DNA of 38,911 bases from Chitinophaga pinensis (GCA_943324545.2 CALPMA020000004.1:1-38911), one strand, 5' to 3'; shown: positions 1 through 8,350, counted from the stretch's first letter. Numbers and translations: made by a program. Notes: generated by a model from the letters alone, not told the origin.

Positions 1-428
1 CTACTCCAATTGTGACTTCTGCTGGTGCGCTAATTAATGGTTTGAAAGTTTTGGGAGCTAAAAAAGTGGCTATTATTACCCCTTATATGCGACCGTTAAC
101 CGATATGGTAGTTGATTACATCGAACACCAAGGTTTTGAAGTAGTCGATTCAATTGCATTGGAAATCCCTGATAATTTAGAAGTTGCTGCACAAGATCCT
201 TTGAATTTACTAGAAATTTATAAGCGCTTGAACTTGGAAGGAGTTGATGTTTTAGTAGCTTCTGCCTGTGTGCAAATGCCGTCATTAGAGGCTATTGATT
301 TAATCCAGAAAGAAATCGGAATTCCGGTAACTTCTGCAGCGGTTTGTACCACTTACGAAATGATGAAGAAACTCGGAATCGAAGCCCAATCTGCTATTGG
401 TGGTGAGTTGTTAAGTGGGAGATATTAA
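1..428 (+). CDS. Maleate isomerase / Asp-Glu racemase family protein, 3' part
   Basis: The reading frame is open to the left edge of the window, so the N-terminal half lies outside; the GTG at base 12 is internal, not a start. The visible 140 or so residues match the C-terminal half of the maleate cis-trans isomerase / arylmalonate decarboxylase / Asp-Glu racemase superfamily. They contain a helix-strand repeat (GAKKVAIITPY) and the motif SACVQMPS, which carries the second catalytic cysteine of this family. Known members isomerise maleate to fumarate or decarboxylate arylmalonates in the cytoplasm; the substrate here cannot be told from this half. The gene ends in TAA and converges on the E1 dehydrogenase gene 98 bases away. 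I am sure of the family and unsure of the reaction. Confidence 0.8.
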   Translation, partial: TPIVTSAGALINGLKVLGAKKVAIITPYMRPLTDMVVDYIEHQGFEVVDSIALEIPDNLEVAAQDPLNLLEIYKRLNLEGVDVLVASACVQMPSLEAIDLIQKEIGIPVTSAAVCTTYEMMKKLGIEAQSAIGGELLSGRY

Positions 429-487
429 GAAGAGACTTTGAGAGAACAGATGTTAGAAACAAGAATGCAGACAAAAAAATATTCTCA

Positions 488-515
488 ATAAAACTTTGCG
501 CTCTTTGCGGTTTAT
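488..515. repeat. Possible decayed dispersed intergenic repeat (CTTTGCGCTCTTTGCGG)
   Basis: In the 98-base convergent gap there is a short stretch with an internal direct repeat, CTTTGCG-CT-CTTTGCGG. It is richer in G and C than its surroundings and unlike the neighbouring coding sequence. From memory, similar CTTTGCG-N-CTTTGCG strings occur many times between genes in flavobacterial genomes. Only one copy is visible in this window, so its repeat nature is inferred. No clear terminator hairpin was found in this gap. Confidence 0.3.
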
Positions 516-526
516 TATAAATCAAA

Positions 527-2503
527 TTAATAATTTATTAATTCCAATAACGCAATTTCAAATCTGCCTTTTGGTAAATACTGATCTTCTAATGCTTTTG
601 TGAATGGAATTGGCGTTTCTAAACTAGCTACTCGTTTTACTGGAGCATCTAAATATTCAAAACAGTTTTCCATTATCAAAGACGATATATCACTAGCTAT
701 TCCACCAAATAAAGAATCTTCTTGGTAAATAATAGCTCTTCCTGTTTTCTTTATAGATGTAAAAATAGCTTCTGTATCTAATGGTTGTAACGTTCTTAAA
801 TCCAATAAATCAGCAGAGATTAAAGGATTTATTTCTAATGTTTCCAATGCCCAATGCACCGCTGCTCCGAAAGAAATAATAGTAACATGATTTCCTTCAC
901 GTATTAACGATGCTTTTCCTAAAGGCAATGTGTAATAATCTTTTGGCACTTCTTGACTTATACTTCGATACAATTGTTTGTGCTCAAAGAACATCACCGG
1001 ATTTGGATCATTTATAGATTCATTTAATAAACCTTTCGCATCATATGGAAATGCAGGGTAAACCACTTTTAAACCTGGTGTTTTGGTAAACCAAGCCTCA
1101 TTAGTTTGCGAATGAAAAGGTCCGGCTTGCGTTCCGCCTCCACAAGGCATTCGGACAACAACATCGGCTTTTTCCGACCATCGGTAATGCGATTTGGCTA
1201 ATAAATTTACAATTGGATTAAATCCTGTAGAAACAAAATCGGCAAATTGCATTTCAATAATGGCTTTATAACCATTTATCGACAATCCCATGCCTGCTGA
1301 AACTACGGCGCTTTCGCAAATGGGTGTATTGATCACTCGTTCCTTTCCAAATAAATCTACAAAACCATCGGTAATTTTGAACGCACCACCATATTCTGCA
1401 ATATCTTGACCCATAATTACTAAATTAGAATGTCGTTCCATTGATTGGCGTAAACTACTAGAAATGGCATCAATTAAACGAATATTTTCAGTCTCAGTAG
1501 AATACGTAAATTCTTCAAAATCAAATGGTTTGTAAACATCATTTAATTCATCATTGTAATTGGATTCAATTTCCGGTTCTGCATTAGCTAGAACCAAACT
1601 TTCCTCGATAATAGCTGTAATTTCGGTATTAATTTCGTTATCATAATCGGAAGTTAAAATCCCATTATCCGTTAAAAACTTCTTGAAATTATCAACGGGG
1701 TCTTTGATTGCCCATAGATCTATTAATTCTTGAGGGACATATTTTGTTCCACTTGCTTCTTCATGACCCCGCATTCTAAAGGTTTTAAACTCCAATAAGA
1801 TTGGTCTAGGATTATCAACCATCGATTTTTTTAATTCTGAAACCAAGTTGTAGACCTCTAAAATATTATTTCCATCTACAATATGACTTTCCATTCCGTA
1901 ACCGATTCCTTTATCAGCTAAATTTTCACAACGGTATTGTTCATTTGTTGGTGTTGAAAGCCCGTAACCATTATTTTCTATGATAAATAAAACAGGTAAT
2001 TCCCAAACAGATGCAATGTTTAATGCTTCATGAAAATCTCCTTCAGAAGTTGCTCCTTCTCCCGTAAAAACTGCAGTAATCTTTCCGTTTTTCTTTAATT
2101 TATTTGCCAAAGCAATACCATCAGCAACTCCTAACTGTGGACCTAAATGCGATATCATTCCTATAATATGGTAATCTTGTGTTCCAAAGTGAAAACTTCT
2201 ATCACGGCCTTTGGTAAATCCATTGGCTTTTCCTTGCCATTGTGAAAATAATCGGTACAATGGAATGTCTCTTCCGGTGAAAACACCTAAGTTTCGGTGC
2301 ATTGGAAGAATGTATTCGTCTTTGTCTAAAACTGCAGTAATTCCAACAGATATTGCCTCTTGACCAATTCCAGAAAACCATTTTGAAACTTTTCCTTGAC
2401 GAATAAGTTTTAACATTTTTTCCTCTATTAACCTTGGTTTCAGGATTCTTTTATATAAATCTAATAAAGTTTCATCGGACAAATTCTTTCTGTCGAAATT
2501 CAT
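527..2503 (-). CDS. 2-oxoacid dehydrogenase E1 component, fused alpha and beta subunits
   Basis: This is the thiamine-diphosphate-dependent E1 component that decarboxylates a 2-oxoacid and passes the acyl group to the lipoyl E2. Residues 1-310 are the E1-alpha domain, with the ThDP/Mg signature GEG (about 148-150) through ENN (about 176-178). Residues 311-338 form an acidic linker. Residues 339-658 are the E1-beta domain, with [19 protein letters not shown] and MQFADF. Separate alpha and beta genes are usual elsewhere; the single 658-residue chain is a fusion common in Bacteroidota. The best guess is the branched-chain (2-oxoisovalerate) enzyme, but pyruvate or acetoin types cannot be excluded, because no E2 or E3 gene is nearby. 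The ATG start at 2503 fits a promoter about 25 bases upstream. The 2OG oxygenase gene faces away from it. Confidence 0.9.
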   Translation of the reverse strand: MNFDRKNLSDETLLDLYKRILKPRLIEEKMLKLIRQGKVSKWFSGIGQEAISVGITAVLDKDEYILPMHRNLGVFTGRDIPLYRLFSQWQGKANGFTKGRDRSFHFGTQDYHIIGMISHLGPQLGVADGIALANKLKKNGKITAVFTGEGATSEGDFHEALNIASVWELPVLFIIENNGYGLSTPTNEQYRCENLADKGIGYGMESHIVDGNNILEVYNLVSELKKSMVDNPRPILLEFKTFRMRGHEEASGTKYVPQELIDLWAIKDPVDNFKKFLTDNGILTSDYDNEINTEITAIIEESLVLANAEPEIESNYNDELNDVYKPFDFEEFTYSTETENIRLIDAISSSLRQSMERHSNLVIMGQDIAEYGGAFKITDGFVDLFGKERVINTPICESAVVSAGMGLSINGYKAIIEMQFADFVSTGFNPIVNLLAKSHYRWSEKADVVVRMPCGGGTQAGPFHSQTNEAWFTKTPGLKVVYPAFPYDAKGLLNESINDPNPVMFFEHKQLYRSISQEVPKDYYTLPLGKASLIREGNHVTIISFGAAVHWALETLEINPLISADLLDLRTLQPLDTEAIFTSIKKTGRAIIYQEDSLFGGIASDISSLIMENCFEYLDAPVKRVASLETPIPFTKALEDQYLPKGRFEIALLELINY

Positions 2504-2526
2504 TTTTTGAGGTTTTTAAACGTTCT

Positions 2527-2559
2527 CAAAAGTATAAAAAAATAACAGAAATGCCTCAA
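2527..2559 (-). promoter_or_regulatory. Predicted promoter of the E1 dehydrogenase gene
   Basis: Read on the minus strand, TACTTTTG (plus-strand 2527-2534) fits the flavobacterial -7 consensus TANNTTTG. A TTG (plus-strand CAA at 2557-2559) lies 22 bases further upstream, at the edge of the usual -33 spacing. The implied start of transcription is roughly 15-20 bases before the ATG. Confidence 0.55.
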
Positions 2560-2617
2560 TTTGTTATATTTTTTTAGATTGATAAGTAAATTAAAATCTA
2601 CAACGAAAAAAAATCTT

Positions 2618-2625
2618 TACATTTG
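2618..2625 (+). promoter_or_regulatory. Predicted -7 element for the 2OG oxygenase gene
   Basis: TACATTTG matches TANNTTTG exactly, 45 bases before the ATG at 2670. No clear TTG -33 element is present at the expected distance. The 13-base inverted repeat AGGGTT-A-AACCCT (2634-2646) begins near the predicted transcription start, so it may be an operator or a short 5' UTR hairpin. Confidence 0.45.
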
Positions 2626-2669
2626 TATTCACAAGGGTTAAACCCTAATTAATAACAAAATTTGATACT

Positions 2670-3620
2670 ATGCAAAACATTCCTAGTGTTGACTTGCGTG
2701 ATTTCCTTTCGGGCGAACCGGAACGTAAACAAAAATTTGTAAATGAAATCGGAAAAGCATTTGAAGACATTGGCTTCGTTGCTTTAAAAGGTCATTTTTT
2801 AGATGATCAATTAGTTGGTGAATTGTATGGCGAAATCAAAAATTTTTTCGCATTACCATTAGAAACAAAATACAGCTATGAAATTCCAGGAATTGGAGGT
2901 CAACGTGGTTATGTATCTTTTGGTAAAGAACATGCTAAAGGTCGTAAAGAAGGAGATTTGAAAGAATTTTGGCACTTTGGCCAATATGTTGAAAAAGGAA
3001 CCAAATACGCTGAAGAATATCCTGACAATGTTGTAGTTAAAGAATTGCCAAGATTTAACGAAGTCGGTAAAGAAACCTACAAAATGTTGGAGAAAACAGG
3101 AATTTATGTATTAAGAGCTTTGGCATTACATTTAGGTTTAGAGGAGTATTATTTTGACCAATATGGCTACAATGGTAACTCAATTTTAAGACCAATTCAC
3201 TACCCTCCTATTACTTCTGAACCGGAAAATGCTATTCGTGCGGCAGCTCATGGTGATATCAATTTGATTACCCTTTTGATGGGTGCTCAAGGCAAAGGAC
3301 TTCAGGTTCAACGTCATGATGGTACTTGGATTGATGCGGTTGCCGAACCTGATGAATTAGTAATAAATGTTGGAGATATGTTGTCTCGTCACACCAATAA
3401 TAAATTAAAATCAACCATTCACCAAGTAGTAAATCCTCCTCGTGAATTATGGGGAACTTCGAGGTATTCAATTCCATTTTTTATGCACCCGGTGAGCGAA
3501 ATGCGTTTGGATTGCTTGGAAAGTTGTATTGATTCAGAAAACCCTAAACTTTACGATGATATTACTGCTGGTGATTTCTTGCATGAAAGACTAATCGATT
3601 TAGGATTAATAAAAAAGTAA
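2670..3620 (+). CDS. 2-oxoglutarate/Fe(II)-dependent oxygenase, isopenicillin N synthase-like
   Basis: A cytoplasmic non-haem iron oxygenase of 316 residues with the family's two-part layout. The N-terminal DIOX_N-like domain (about 5-120) is followed by the jelly-roll 2OG-FeII_Oxy domain. The iron triad is visible as H194-G-D196 (AAAHGDINLITLL) and distal H251 (STIHQVVN), and R265-Y-S267 is the RxS motif that binds the 2-oxoglutarate carboxylate. The family includes plant gibberellin and flavonoid oxygenases and isopenicillin N synthase; bacterial members of this subgroup mostly have no assigned substrate. The RxS motif argues for 2-oxoglutarate as co-substrate. It is transcribed alone, between its own promoter and a terminator hairpin. 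Confidence 0.85.
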   Translation: MQNIPSVDLRDFLSGEPERKQKFVNEIGKAFEDIGFVALKGHFLDDQLVGELYGEIKNFFALPLETKYSYEIPGIGGQRGYVSFGKEHAKGRKEGDLKEFWHFGQYVEKGTKYAEEYPDNVVVKELPRFNEVGKETYKMLEKTGIYVLRALALHLGLEEYYFDQYGYNGNSILRPIHYPPITSEPENAIRAAAHGDINLITLLMGAQGKGLQVQRHDGTWIDAVAEPDELVINVGDMLSRHTNNKLKSTIHQVVNPPRELWGTSRYSIPFFMHPVSEMRLDCLESCIDSENPKLYDDITAGDFLHERLIDLGLIKK

Positions 3621-3638
3621 TAATTTCAAAATACCAAT

Positions 3639-3674
3639 TAAAGTACGGGTTAATCAATTCGTACTTTATTTTTT
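3639..3674 (+). terminator. Rho-independent terminator after the 2OG oxygenase
   Basis: The 9-bp arms TAAAGTACG and CGTACTTTA flank a 12-base loop and are followed directly by TTTTTT. The T-tract ends only 14 bases before the ATG of the SUI1 gene, leaving little room for a separate promoter. Partial read-through or attenuation of the downstream gene is possible. Confidence 0.75.
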
Positions 3675-3688
3675 AAATGTAGTTTATT

Positions 3689-4018
3689 ATGGACTTACAA
3701 GACCAATTAAAAAACTTATTTCCAGATCATATTCCGTTACCTGAAACAGGAAAAGAGATTGAGGATAAAGAACTTTGGATTCAAGACGAGCCAATGATTT
3801 GTAAATTTGAAAAAAGAAAAGGAAAACCAACTACAATTATTGAAGGCTATACTGGAACAGACGATGACTTTAAAATATTGGCAAAAGAATTAAAAACAAA
3901 ATTAAGTGTTGGTGGCAGTTTTAAAGAAGATTCCATTATTATTCAAGGAGATTATCGTGATAAAATCATGACCATTTTAAAAGAAAAAGGTTTTAAAGTA
4001 AAACGTGTTGGCGGTTAA
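3689..4018 (+). CDS. yciH: SUI1/eIF1-like translation factor, YciH family
   Basis: 109 residues with a C-terminal SUI1 domain. KFEKRKGKPTTIIEGYTGTD gives the first strands, followed by KTKLSVGGSFKEDSIIIQGD and the closing helix and strand GFKVKRVGG. The length and the GKxxTxIxG and KxxxGxGGS-type motifs fit the bacterial relatives of eukaryotic initiation factor 1. In E. coli, YciH affects the fidelity of start-site selection and acts under stress; the role in Bacteroidota is not settled. It probably shares a transcript with the nucleoside phosphorylase 26 bases downstream. No promoter was found between it and the terminator just upstream. Confidence 0.87.
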   Translation: MDLQDQLKNLFPDHIPLPETGKEIEDKELWIQDEPMICKFEKRKGKPTTIIEGYTGTDDDFKILAKELKTKLSVGGSFKEDSIIIQGDYRDKIMTILKEKGFKVKRVGG

Positions 4019-4044
4019 AAATTACAATTTCAAACAAAAAATAG

Positions 4045-4911
4045 ATGATACAAGCATCAGAATTAATTCTTAATCCAGACGGAAGTGTTTACCATTTAAA
4101 TCTTAAACCTGAGCACATAGCCCATGATATTATTTTTGTAGGAGATCAAAATCGAGTCGAGAAAATATCAAGTCTATTTGACACTATTGAATTTTCATCC
4201 CAAAAAAGAGAATTTAAAACGCATACGGGAACATTAAATGGAAAAAGAATATCTGTAATCTCAACTGGTATAGGACCTGACAATATTGATATTGTTATGA
4301 ACGAATTGGATGCTTTGGTCAATATCGATTTAAAAACCAGACAACTAAAAACTACTTTAAAATCATTAAATATTGTTAGAATAGGTACTTCAGGCTCTTT
4401 ACAAGCTGATATTCCGGTGGATAGTTTTGTGATGTCAAAATACGGATTAGGATTAGACAACATGCTTCGTTCCTATTTAGTTGATGAAATTTCAAATTCT
4501 AAAATAGAAGAGTTGTTCATCGATCATACCAATTGGGATATTAGAAAAGGAAGACCTTATGTAATTTCTTGCTCTGAAAAACTAGAGCAACTTATCGAAA
4601 GTGATAAAATTCATAAAGGAATAACGGCAACAGCCGGAGGATTTTATGGTCCGCAAGGACGTATTTTGCGATTGGGCATTCAAGATGAAAATTTGAATTC
4701 AAAAATGGATAACTTCCTATTTGAAGGAAATAGAATTACCAATTTAGAAATGGAAACAGCTGCAATTTACGGACTTTCAAAACTTTTGGGACATAATGCC
4801 CTGTCATTAAACGCTATAATTGCCAATCGTGCAACTGGAACTTTTAGCGAAGATCCATACAAAGCCGTGGATGAATTGATAAAATATACTTTAGAGAAGT
4901 TGACGAAGTAA
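4045..4911 (+). CDS. Nucleoside phosphorylase (uridine phosphorylase-like)
   Basis: A 288-residue member of the PNP/UDP phosphorylase superfamily, which splits nucleosides with phosphate to release the base and (deoxy)ribose-1-phosphate. Visible signatures are IIFVGDQNRVEKI near the N-terminus, STGIGPDNIDIVMNELDAL, the phosphate-binding RIGTSGSLQ, and NLEMETAAIYGLSKLLGH, where the EMET residues contact the ribose. This pattern is closest to the uridine phosphorylase branch, but the base specificity is not certain. It likely acts in cytoplasmic pyrimidine salvage. It ends two bases from the convergent ung stop codon, so neither gene has a private terminator. Confidence 0.87.
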   Translation: MIQASELILNPDGSVYHLNLKPEHIAHDIIFVGDQNRVEKISSLFDTIEFSSQKREFKTHTGTLNGKRISVISTGIGPDNIDIVMNELDALVNIDLKTRQLKTTLKSLNIVRIGTSGSLQADIPVDSFVMSKYGLGLDNMLRSYLVDEISNSKIEELFIDHTNWDIRKGRPYVISCSEKLEQLIESDKIHKGITATAGGFYGPQGRILRLGIQDENLNSKMDNFLFEGNRITNLEMETAAIYGLSKLLGHNALSLNAIIANRATGTFSEDPYKAVDELIKYTLEKLTK

Positions 4912-4913
4912 AT

Positions 4914-5585
4914 TTAATACCAATCAATACTTGTTTTTCCATTATATTCTAAATAACTATTTACCTGACTAAAATGCTTATTTCCAAACCATTTTCCTTG
5001 ATTGGCGCTCATTGGAGAAGGATGACCAGATTCTAAAACGAGGTGTTTATTTCTATCTATTTTGGTTCCTTTCTTTTGAGCAAAATTTCCCCAAAGTAAA
5101 AAAACTACATTTTCTTTTTTGTTAGAAATCAGTTGGATTACAGCATCTGTAAATTGATTCCAATTCAAATGTTTGTGACTATTTGGTTTGTCTTTTTGTA
5201 CCGTTAAAGCTGCATTCAATAATAAAACGCCTTGTTTTGCCCATCGTTCTAAATTACCTGAAGTTGGCATAAGCAACGCATCAAAATCTAAATTAATTTC
5301 TCTGAATATGTTTTTTAATGACGGTGGAATTTTAACGGAATCATTCACTGAAAAACAAAGACCATTAGCTTCCCCTTCACCATGGTAAGGATCTTGGCCA
5401 ATAATGACCACTTTTAAATTCTCAAAACTACAATAATCGAAAGCAGAGAAAATCATATCTTTTGGCGGATAACAAATAGTATTTGAATATTCTTCTTCAA
5501 CTAAATTTATTAAATCAGTGAAATAAGGCTGGTTTATTTCCCCATTTAGTAATGGTTTCCATGAAGAATTTAAATTGATTTCCAT
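4914..5585 (-). CDS. ung: Uracil-DNA glycosylase, family 1
   Basis: Removes uracil from DNA as the first step of base-excision repair. Taking the internal ATG at 5585 gives 223 residues, the usual family length. The water-activating motif GQDPYHGE (Asp65), the LLLNAALTV segment, LLWGNFAQ, and the DNA-intercalation loop HPSPMSA (His188) are all present. The longer ORF from 5654 is rejected because its extra 23 residues are not family-like and overlap an exact -7 element (TACATTTG, minus strand 5600-5607), which places transcription start downstream of that codon. It is divergent from the MutS2 gene, making a small DNA-repair pair. Confidence 0.95.
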   Translation of the reverse strand: MEINLNSSWKPLLNGEINQPYFTDLINLVEEEYSNTICYPPKDMIFSAFDYCSFENLKVVIIGQDPYHGEGEANGLCFSVNDSVKIPPSLKNIFREINLDFDALLMPTSGNLERWAKQGVLLLNAALTVQKDKPNSHKHLNWNQFTDAVIQLISNKKENVVFLLWGNFAQKKGTKIDRNKHLVLESGHPSPMSANQGKWFGNKHFSQVNSYLEYNGKTSIDWY

Positions 5586-5599
5586 AAAATAATAAAAAT

Positions 5600-5632
5600 C
5601 AAATGTACAAAATCGGATTGTGATTACACCAA
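5600..5632 (-). promoter_or_regulatory. Predicted promoter of ung
   Basis: On the minus strand, TTG (plus CAA at 5630-5632), 22 bases, then TACATTTG (plus 5600-5607) fits the flavobacterial TTG/TANNTTTG pattern. It decides the start codon of ung: transcription should begin about 8-10 bases before the ATG at 5585. Confidence 0.55.
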
Positions 5633-5695
5633 ATTTATTTGATTCAACAAACATTAAAACTTTATAAATCCAATAATAATTGAATGGTAATTACG

Positions 5696-5703
5696 TATTT
5701 TTG
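5696..5703 (+). promoter_or_regulatory. Predicted -7 element for the MutS2-like gene
   Basis: TATTTTTG matches TANNTTTG and lies 24 bases before the ATG at 5728. A TTG at 5680-5682 is only 13 bases away, too close for a normal -33 element, so the call rests on the -7 match and its position. Confidence 0.4.
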
Positions 5704-5727
5704 CAATGTTAAATTTTCTAAAAAACA

Positions 5728-7899
5728 ATGATCAACATTAACGAAAAAACGATTAATGACTTACAATTTCCTACAATATTAGAAACTCTTTCTTCTATTT
5801 GTAATACAGACATTGGTAAGCAAAAAGCTTTGGAAATCAAGCCTTTTAAAGAAAAATCGGAATTGATGGAGGCTTTATTGCAAACTTCGGAATACGTTTC
5901 TTCGTTTCAAAATAATAATGCGATACCAAATCATGGTTTTGAAATTATTAATCATGAAATAAAATTTTTGGCCATTGAAGACAGTTTTTTAGAAGTTGGA
6001 AGTTTTAGAAAAATTGCCAATATCTCCATTACAGTTAATACCCTTTTATTATTTATTAAAAAATTTGAAGAGTATTATCCCAATTTGAATAAGCGTGCCA
6101 TTAAAGTGGAATACACCAAAGAGATTATTGCTTTAATAGAAGATGTTGTTGATAAATATGGAGAAATTAAAGACAATGCTTCAGTCGATTTATTGAATAT
6201 TCGTAGAAATATGAATACGGTTCGTGGAAAAGTAAACCAGAGTTTTGGTATTGCCTTAACACAATACAATTCTCTGGGCTATTTAGATGATATAAAAGAG
6301 AGTTTTGTACAAAATCGTAGAGTTTTAGCTGTTTTATCGATGTATCGTAGAAAAGTTAAAGGCTCCATTTTAGGAAGTTCAAAAACAGGAAGTATTGCCT
6401 ATATAGAACCAGAAACTACCTTAAATTATTCTCGAGAATTGAGTAATTTAGAATACGAAGAAAAAGAAGAAATTACAAAGATTCTAAAGTATTTAACCGA
6501 TAGAATTCGCCCTTATTTATCACTAATAATTGAATATCAAGAGTTTTTAAGTGATATAGATGTTACTGCTGCTAAAGCTAAATATGCCGTTAAAATAAAT
6601 GCGATATTGCCTTCAATTACGGAAGAACGTAGGATGTTTTTTAAAGAGGCCTTCCATCCTATTTTATATTTAAATAATAAAGAAAATAAACTAGTTACTT
6701 ACCCGCAAACAATAGAATTAGAAGCTAATAATAGAATTATTGTTATTTCTGGCCCAAATGCTGGTGGTAAAACTATTTCCTTGAAAACGGTGGGATTACT
6801 TCAATTAATGTTACAATCGGGTATGTTAATTCCTGTTCATGAACGAAGTGAAACATTTTTATTCGATAGAATTTTGACGGATATTGGCGACAATCAATCC
6901 ATAGAAAATCATTTGAGTACTTATAGTTATCGATTGAAAAACATGAATTATTTTCTAAAAAAATGCAACAGCAAAACTTTATTTTTAATTGATGAATTTG
7001 GAACAGGTTCCGATCCTGAATTGGGTGGCGCTTTAGCAGAGATTTTCTTAGAAGAGTTTTACCATCGAGAAGCATTTGGAATTATAACAACGCATTATTC
7101 CAATTTAAAAATATTGGCAAACGAATTACCATATGCAATGAATGCCAATATGCTTTTTGATGAAAAATCATTGGAACCAATGTATAAATTAGTTTTAGGG
7201 CAAGCTGGAAGTTCCTTTACATTTGAAGTTGCTCAAAAAAACGGCATCCCTTTCGGATTAATTAATCGAGCTAAAAAGAAAATTGAAGGCGGAAAAGTTC
7301 GCTTTGATAAAACGATTGCAACACTTCAAAAAGAGCGTTCCAAAATGGAGAAAACCTCTCAAACATTGAAAGAAGAAGAATCGAAAGCTCGTGAAGAAGG
7401 CAAGAAAATGGAAACTATTAATATAAAAATCAAACAGAAGCTGGAAAGTTATCAGGAATTGTATGATAGCAATCAAAAGTTAATATATATTGGACAAAAG
7501 ATTGATGATTTGGCTTCGAAATATTTTAATAGTAAAAACAAAAAAATCTTATTAACTGAATTTATGAAAATTATTGAAATTGAAAATTCCAAACGAATTA
7601 AAATTTCATCTAAAGAAGTAAAAGCAATAAGTGATAAGAAGAAAGAAGTAATTCAGGAGGTTTCTGAAAAAGTAGAAATCATTCGTACCGAAAAGAAAGA
7701 AAAGAAACTGAAAGCCAATTTAATAATTGAAAACCCAAAGCCAGTTTTAAAAGTGGGTGATAGAGTGAGAATGTATGATGGAAAATCTATTGGTAAAATT
7801 GACAAAATAGAAAAAAATAAAGCAATTATAAATTACGGCGTTTTTACTTCAACTGTAAATTTGGAAGCTTTAGAATTGGTAGAATCCAAGAAAAAGTAA
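5728..7899 (+). CDS. MutS2-like ATPase without Smr domain
   Basis: 723 residues. The order is an N-terminal core and clamp-like helical region (1-300), then the MutS ABC ATPase with Walker A GPNAGGKT (342-349) and Walker B LFLIDEFGTGSDP (D422, E423). A long charged coiled coil (about 515-600) follows, and a C-terminal KOW/SH3-like segment (LKVGDRVRMYDGKSIGKID). The family normally suppresses recombination or rescues collided ribosomes, and B. subtilis MutS2 ends in an Smr nuclease domain with a DLRG-type motif. No such motif or domain is present here; the chain stops after the KOW-like piece. It lacks the mismatch-binding FxE domain of MutS1. The DCC-family gene starts 4 bases downstream, so the two are probably co-transcribed. 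Confidence 0.88.
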   Translation: MININEKTINDLQFPTILETLSSICNTDIGKQKALEIKPFKEKSELMEALLQTSEYVSSFQNNNAIPNHGFEIINHEIKFLAIEDSFLEVGSFRKIANISITVNTLLLFIKKFEEYYPNLNKRAIKVEYTKEIIALIEDVVDKYGEIKDNASVDLLNIRRNMNTVRGKVNQSFGIALTQYNSLGYLDDIKESFVQNRRVLAVLSMYRRKVKGSILGSSKTGSIAYIEPETTLNYSRELSNLEYEEKEEITKILKYLTDRIRPYLSLIIEYQEFLSDIDVTAAKAKYAVKINAILPSITEERRMFFKEAFHPILYLNNKENKLVTYPQTIELEANNRIIVISGPNAGGKTISLKTVGLLQLMLQSGMLIPVHERSETFLFDRILTDIGDNQSIENHLSTYSYRLKNMNYFLKKCNSKTLFLIDEFGTGSDPELGGALAEIFLEEFYHREAFGIITTHYSNLKILANELPYAMNANMLFDEKSLEPMYKLVLGQAGSSFTFEVAQKNGIPFGLINRAKKKIEGGKVRFDKTIATLQKERSKMEKTSQTLKEEESKAREEGKKMETINIKIKQKLESYQELYDSNQKLIYIGQKIDDLASKYFNSKNKKILLTEFMKIIEIENSKRIKISSKEVKAISDKKKEVIQEVSEKVEIIRTEKKEKKLKANLIIENPKPVLKVGDRVRMYDGKSIGKIDKIEKNKAIINYGVFTSTVNLEALELVESKKK

Positions 7900-7903
7900 T
7901 TAT

Positions 7904-8320
7904 ATGATAGCTTTCCCAGAAGGTAAAAAGATTATCTTATTTGATGGTTTATGCAATTTATGCGAATCAACGGTGTTATATATAATAAAACACGATAAGA
8001 AAGACCTATTTCGCTTTGTTGCTTTACAATCGGATTTAGGAAAAGAAATAGTTAAACATATTGGATTACATTCTAAAGATATTGATAGTGTGATTTTATA
8101 TGAACCTGGAATATCTTATTTCTATAAATCAGCTGCCGCAATTGAAATAGCTAAAGATTTAGGAGGACTTTTTCATTTTGGTACTCTTTTCAGAATCATA
8201 CCAACTGGTTTACGAAACATGCTTTATGATTACATAGCTAAAAATCGATATTTATGGTATGGCAAAAAAGAGAGTTGTTTGGTTCCAACAGATGAAATAA
8301 AATCTAAATTTTTATCATAA
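7904..8320 (+). CDS. DCC-family thiol-disulfide oxidoreductase-like protein (DUF393)
   Basis: 138 residues starting with the family signature ILFDGLCNLC, where DxxCxxC gives the family its DCC name and suggests a thioredoxin-like redox motif. The rest (FRFVALQSDLG, then GGLFHFGTLFRIIPTGLRN and YDYIAKNRYLWYGKK) follows the DUF393 pattern through to a C-terminal cysteine region. The biochemical role of the family is largely unproven. It follows the MutS2-like gene by 4 bases and ends at a strong terminator. Confidence 0.85.
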   Translation: MIAFPEGKKIILFDGLCNLCESTVLYIIKHDKKDLFRFVALQSDLGKEIVKHIGLHSKDIDSVILYEPGISYFYKSAAAIEIAKDLGGLFHFGTLFRIIPTGLRNMLYDYIAKNRYLWYGKKESCLVPTDEIKSKFLS

Positions 8321-8350
8321 AAAAACTCCTCAATTACTTGAGGAGTTTTT
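8321..8350. terminator. Bidirectional Rho-independent terminator
   Basis: Perfect 13-bp arms AAAAACTCCTCAA and TTGAGGAGTTTTT flank the loop TTAC. The A-tract and T-tract on either side let it work in both directions, serving the DCC gene (plus) and the convergent T9SS protein gene (minus). Confidence 0.93.

Noticed and set aside
4146-4463. 105-residue minus-strand ORF inside the nucleoside phosphorylase
   Set aside because: Opposite-strand shadow of a conserved enzyme, with no start context or domain.
5586-5654. Longer ung ORF from the ATG at 5654
   Set aside because: The extra residues overlap the predicted promoter, and the ATG at 5585 gives the standard family length.
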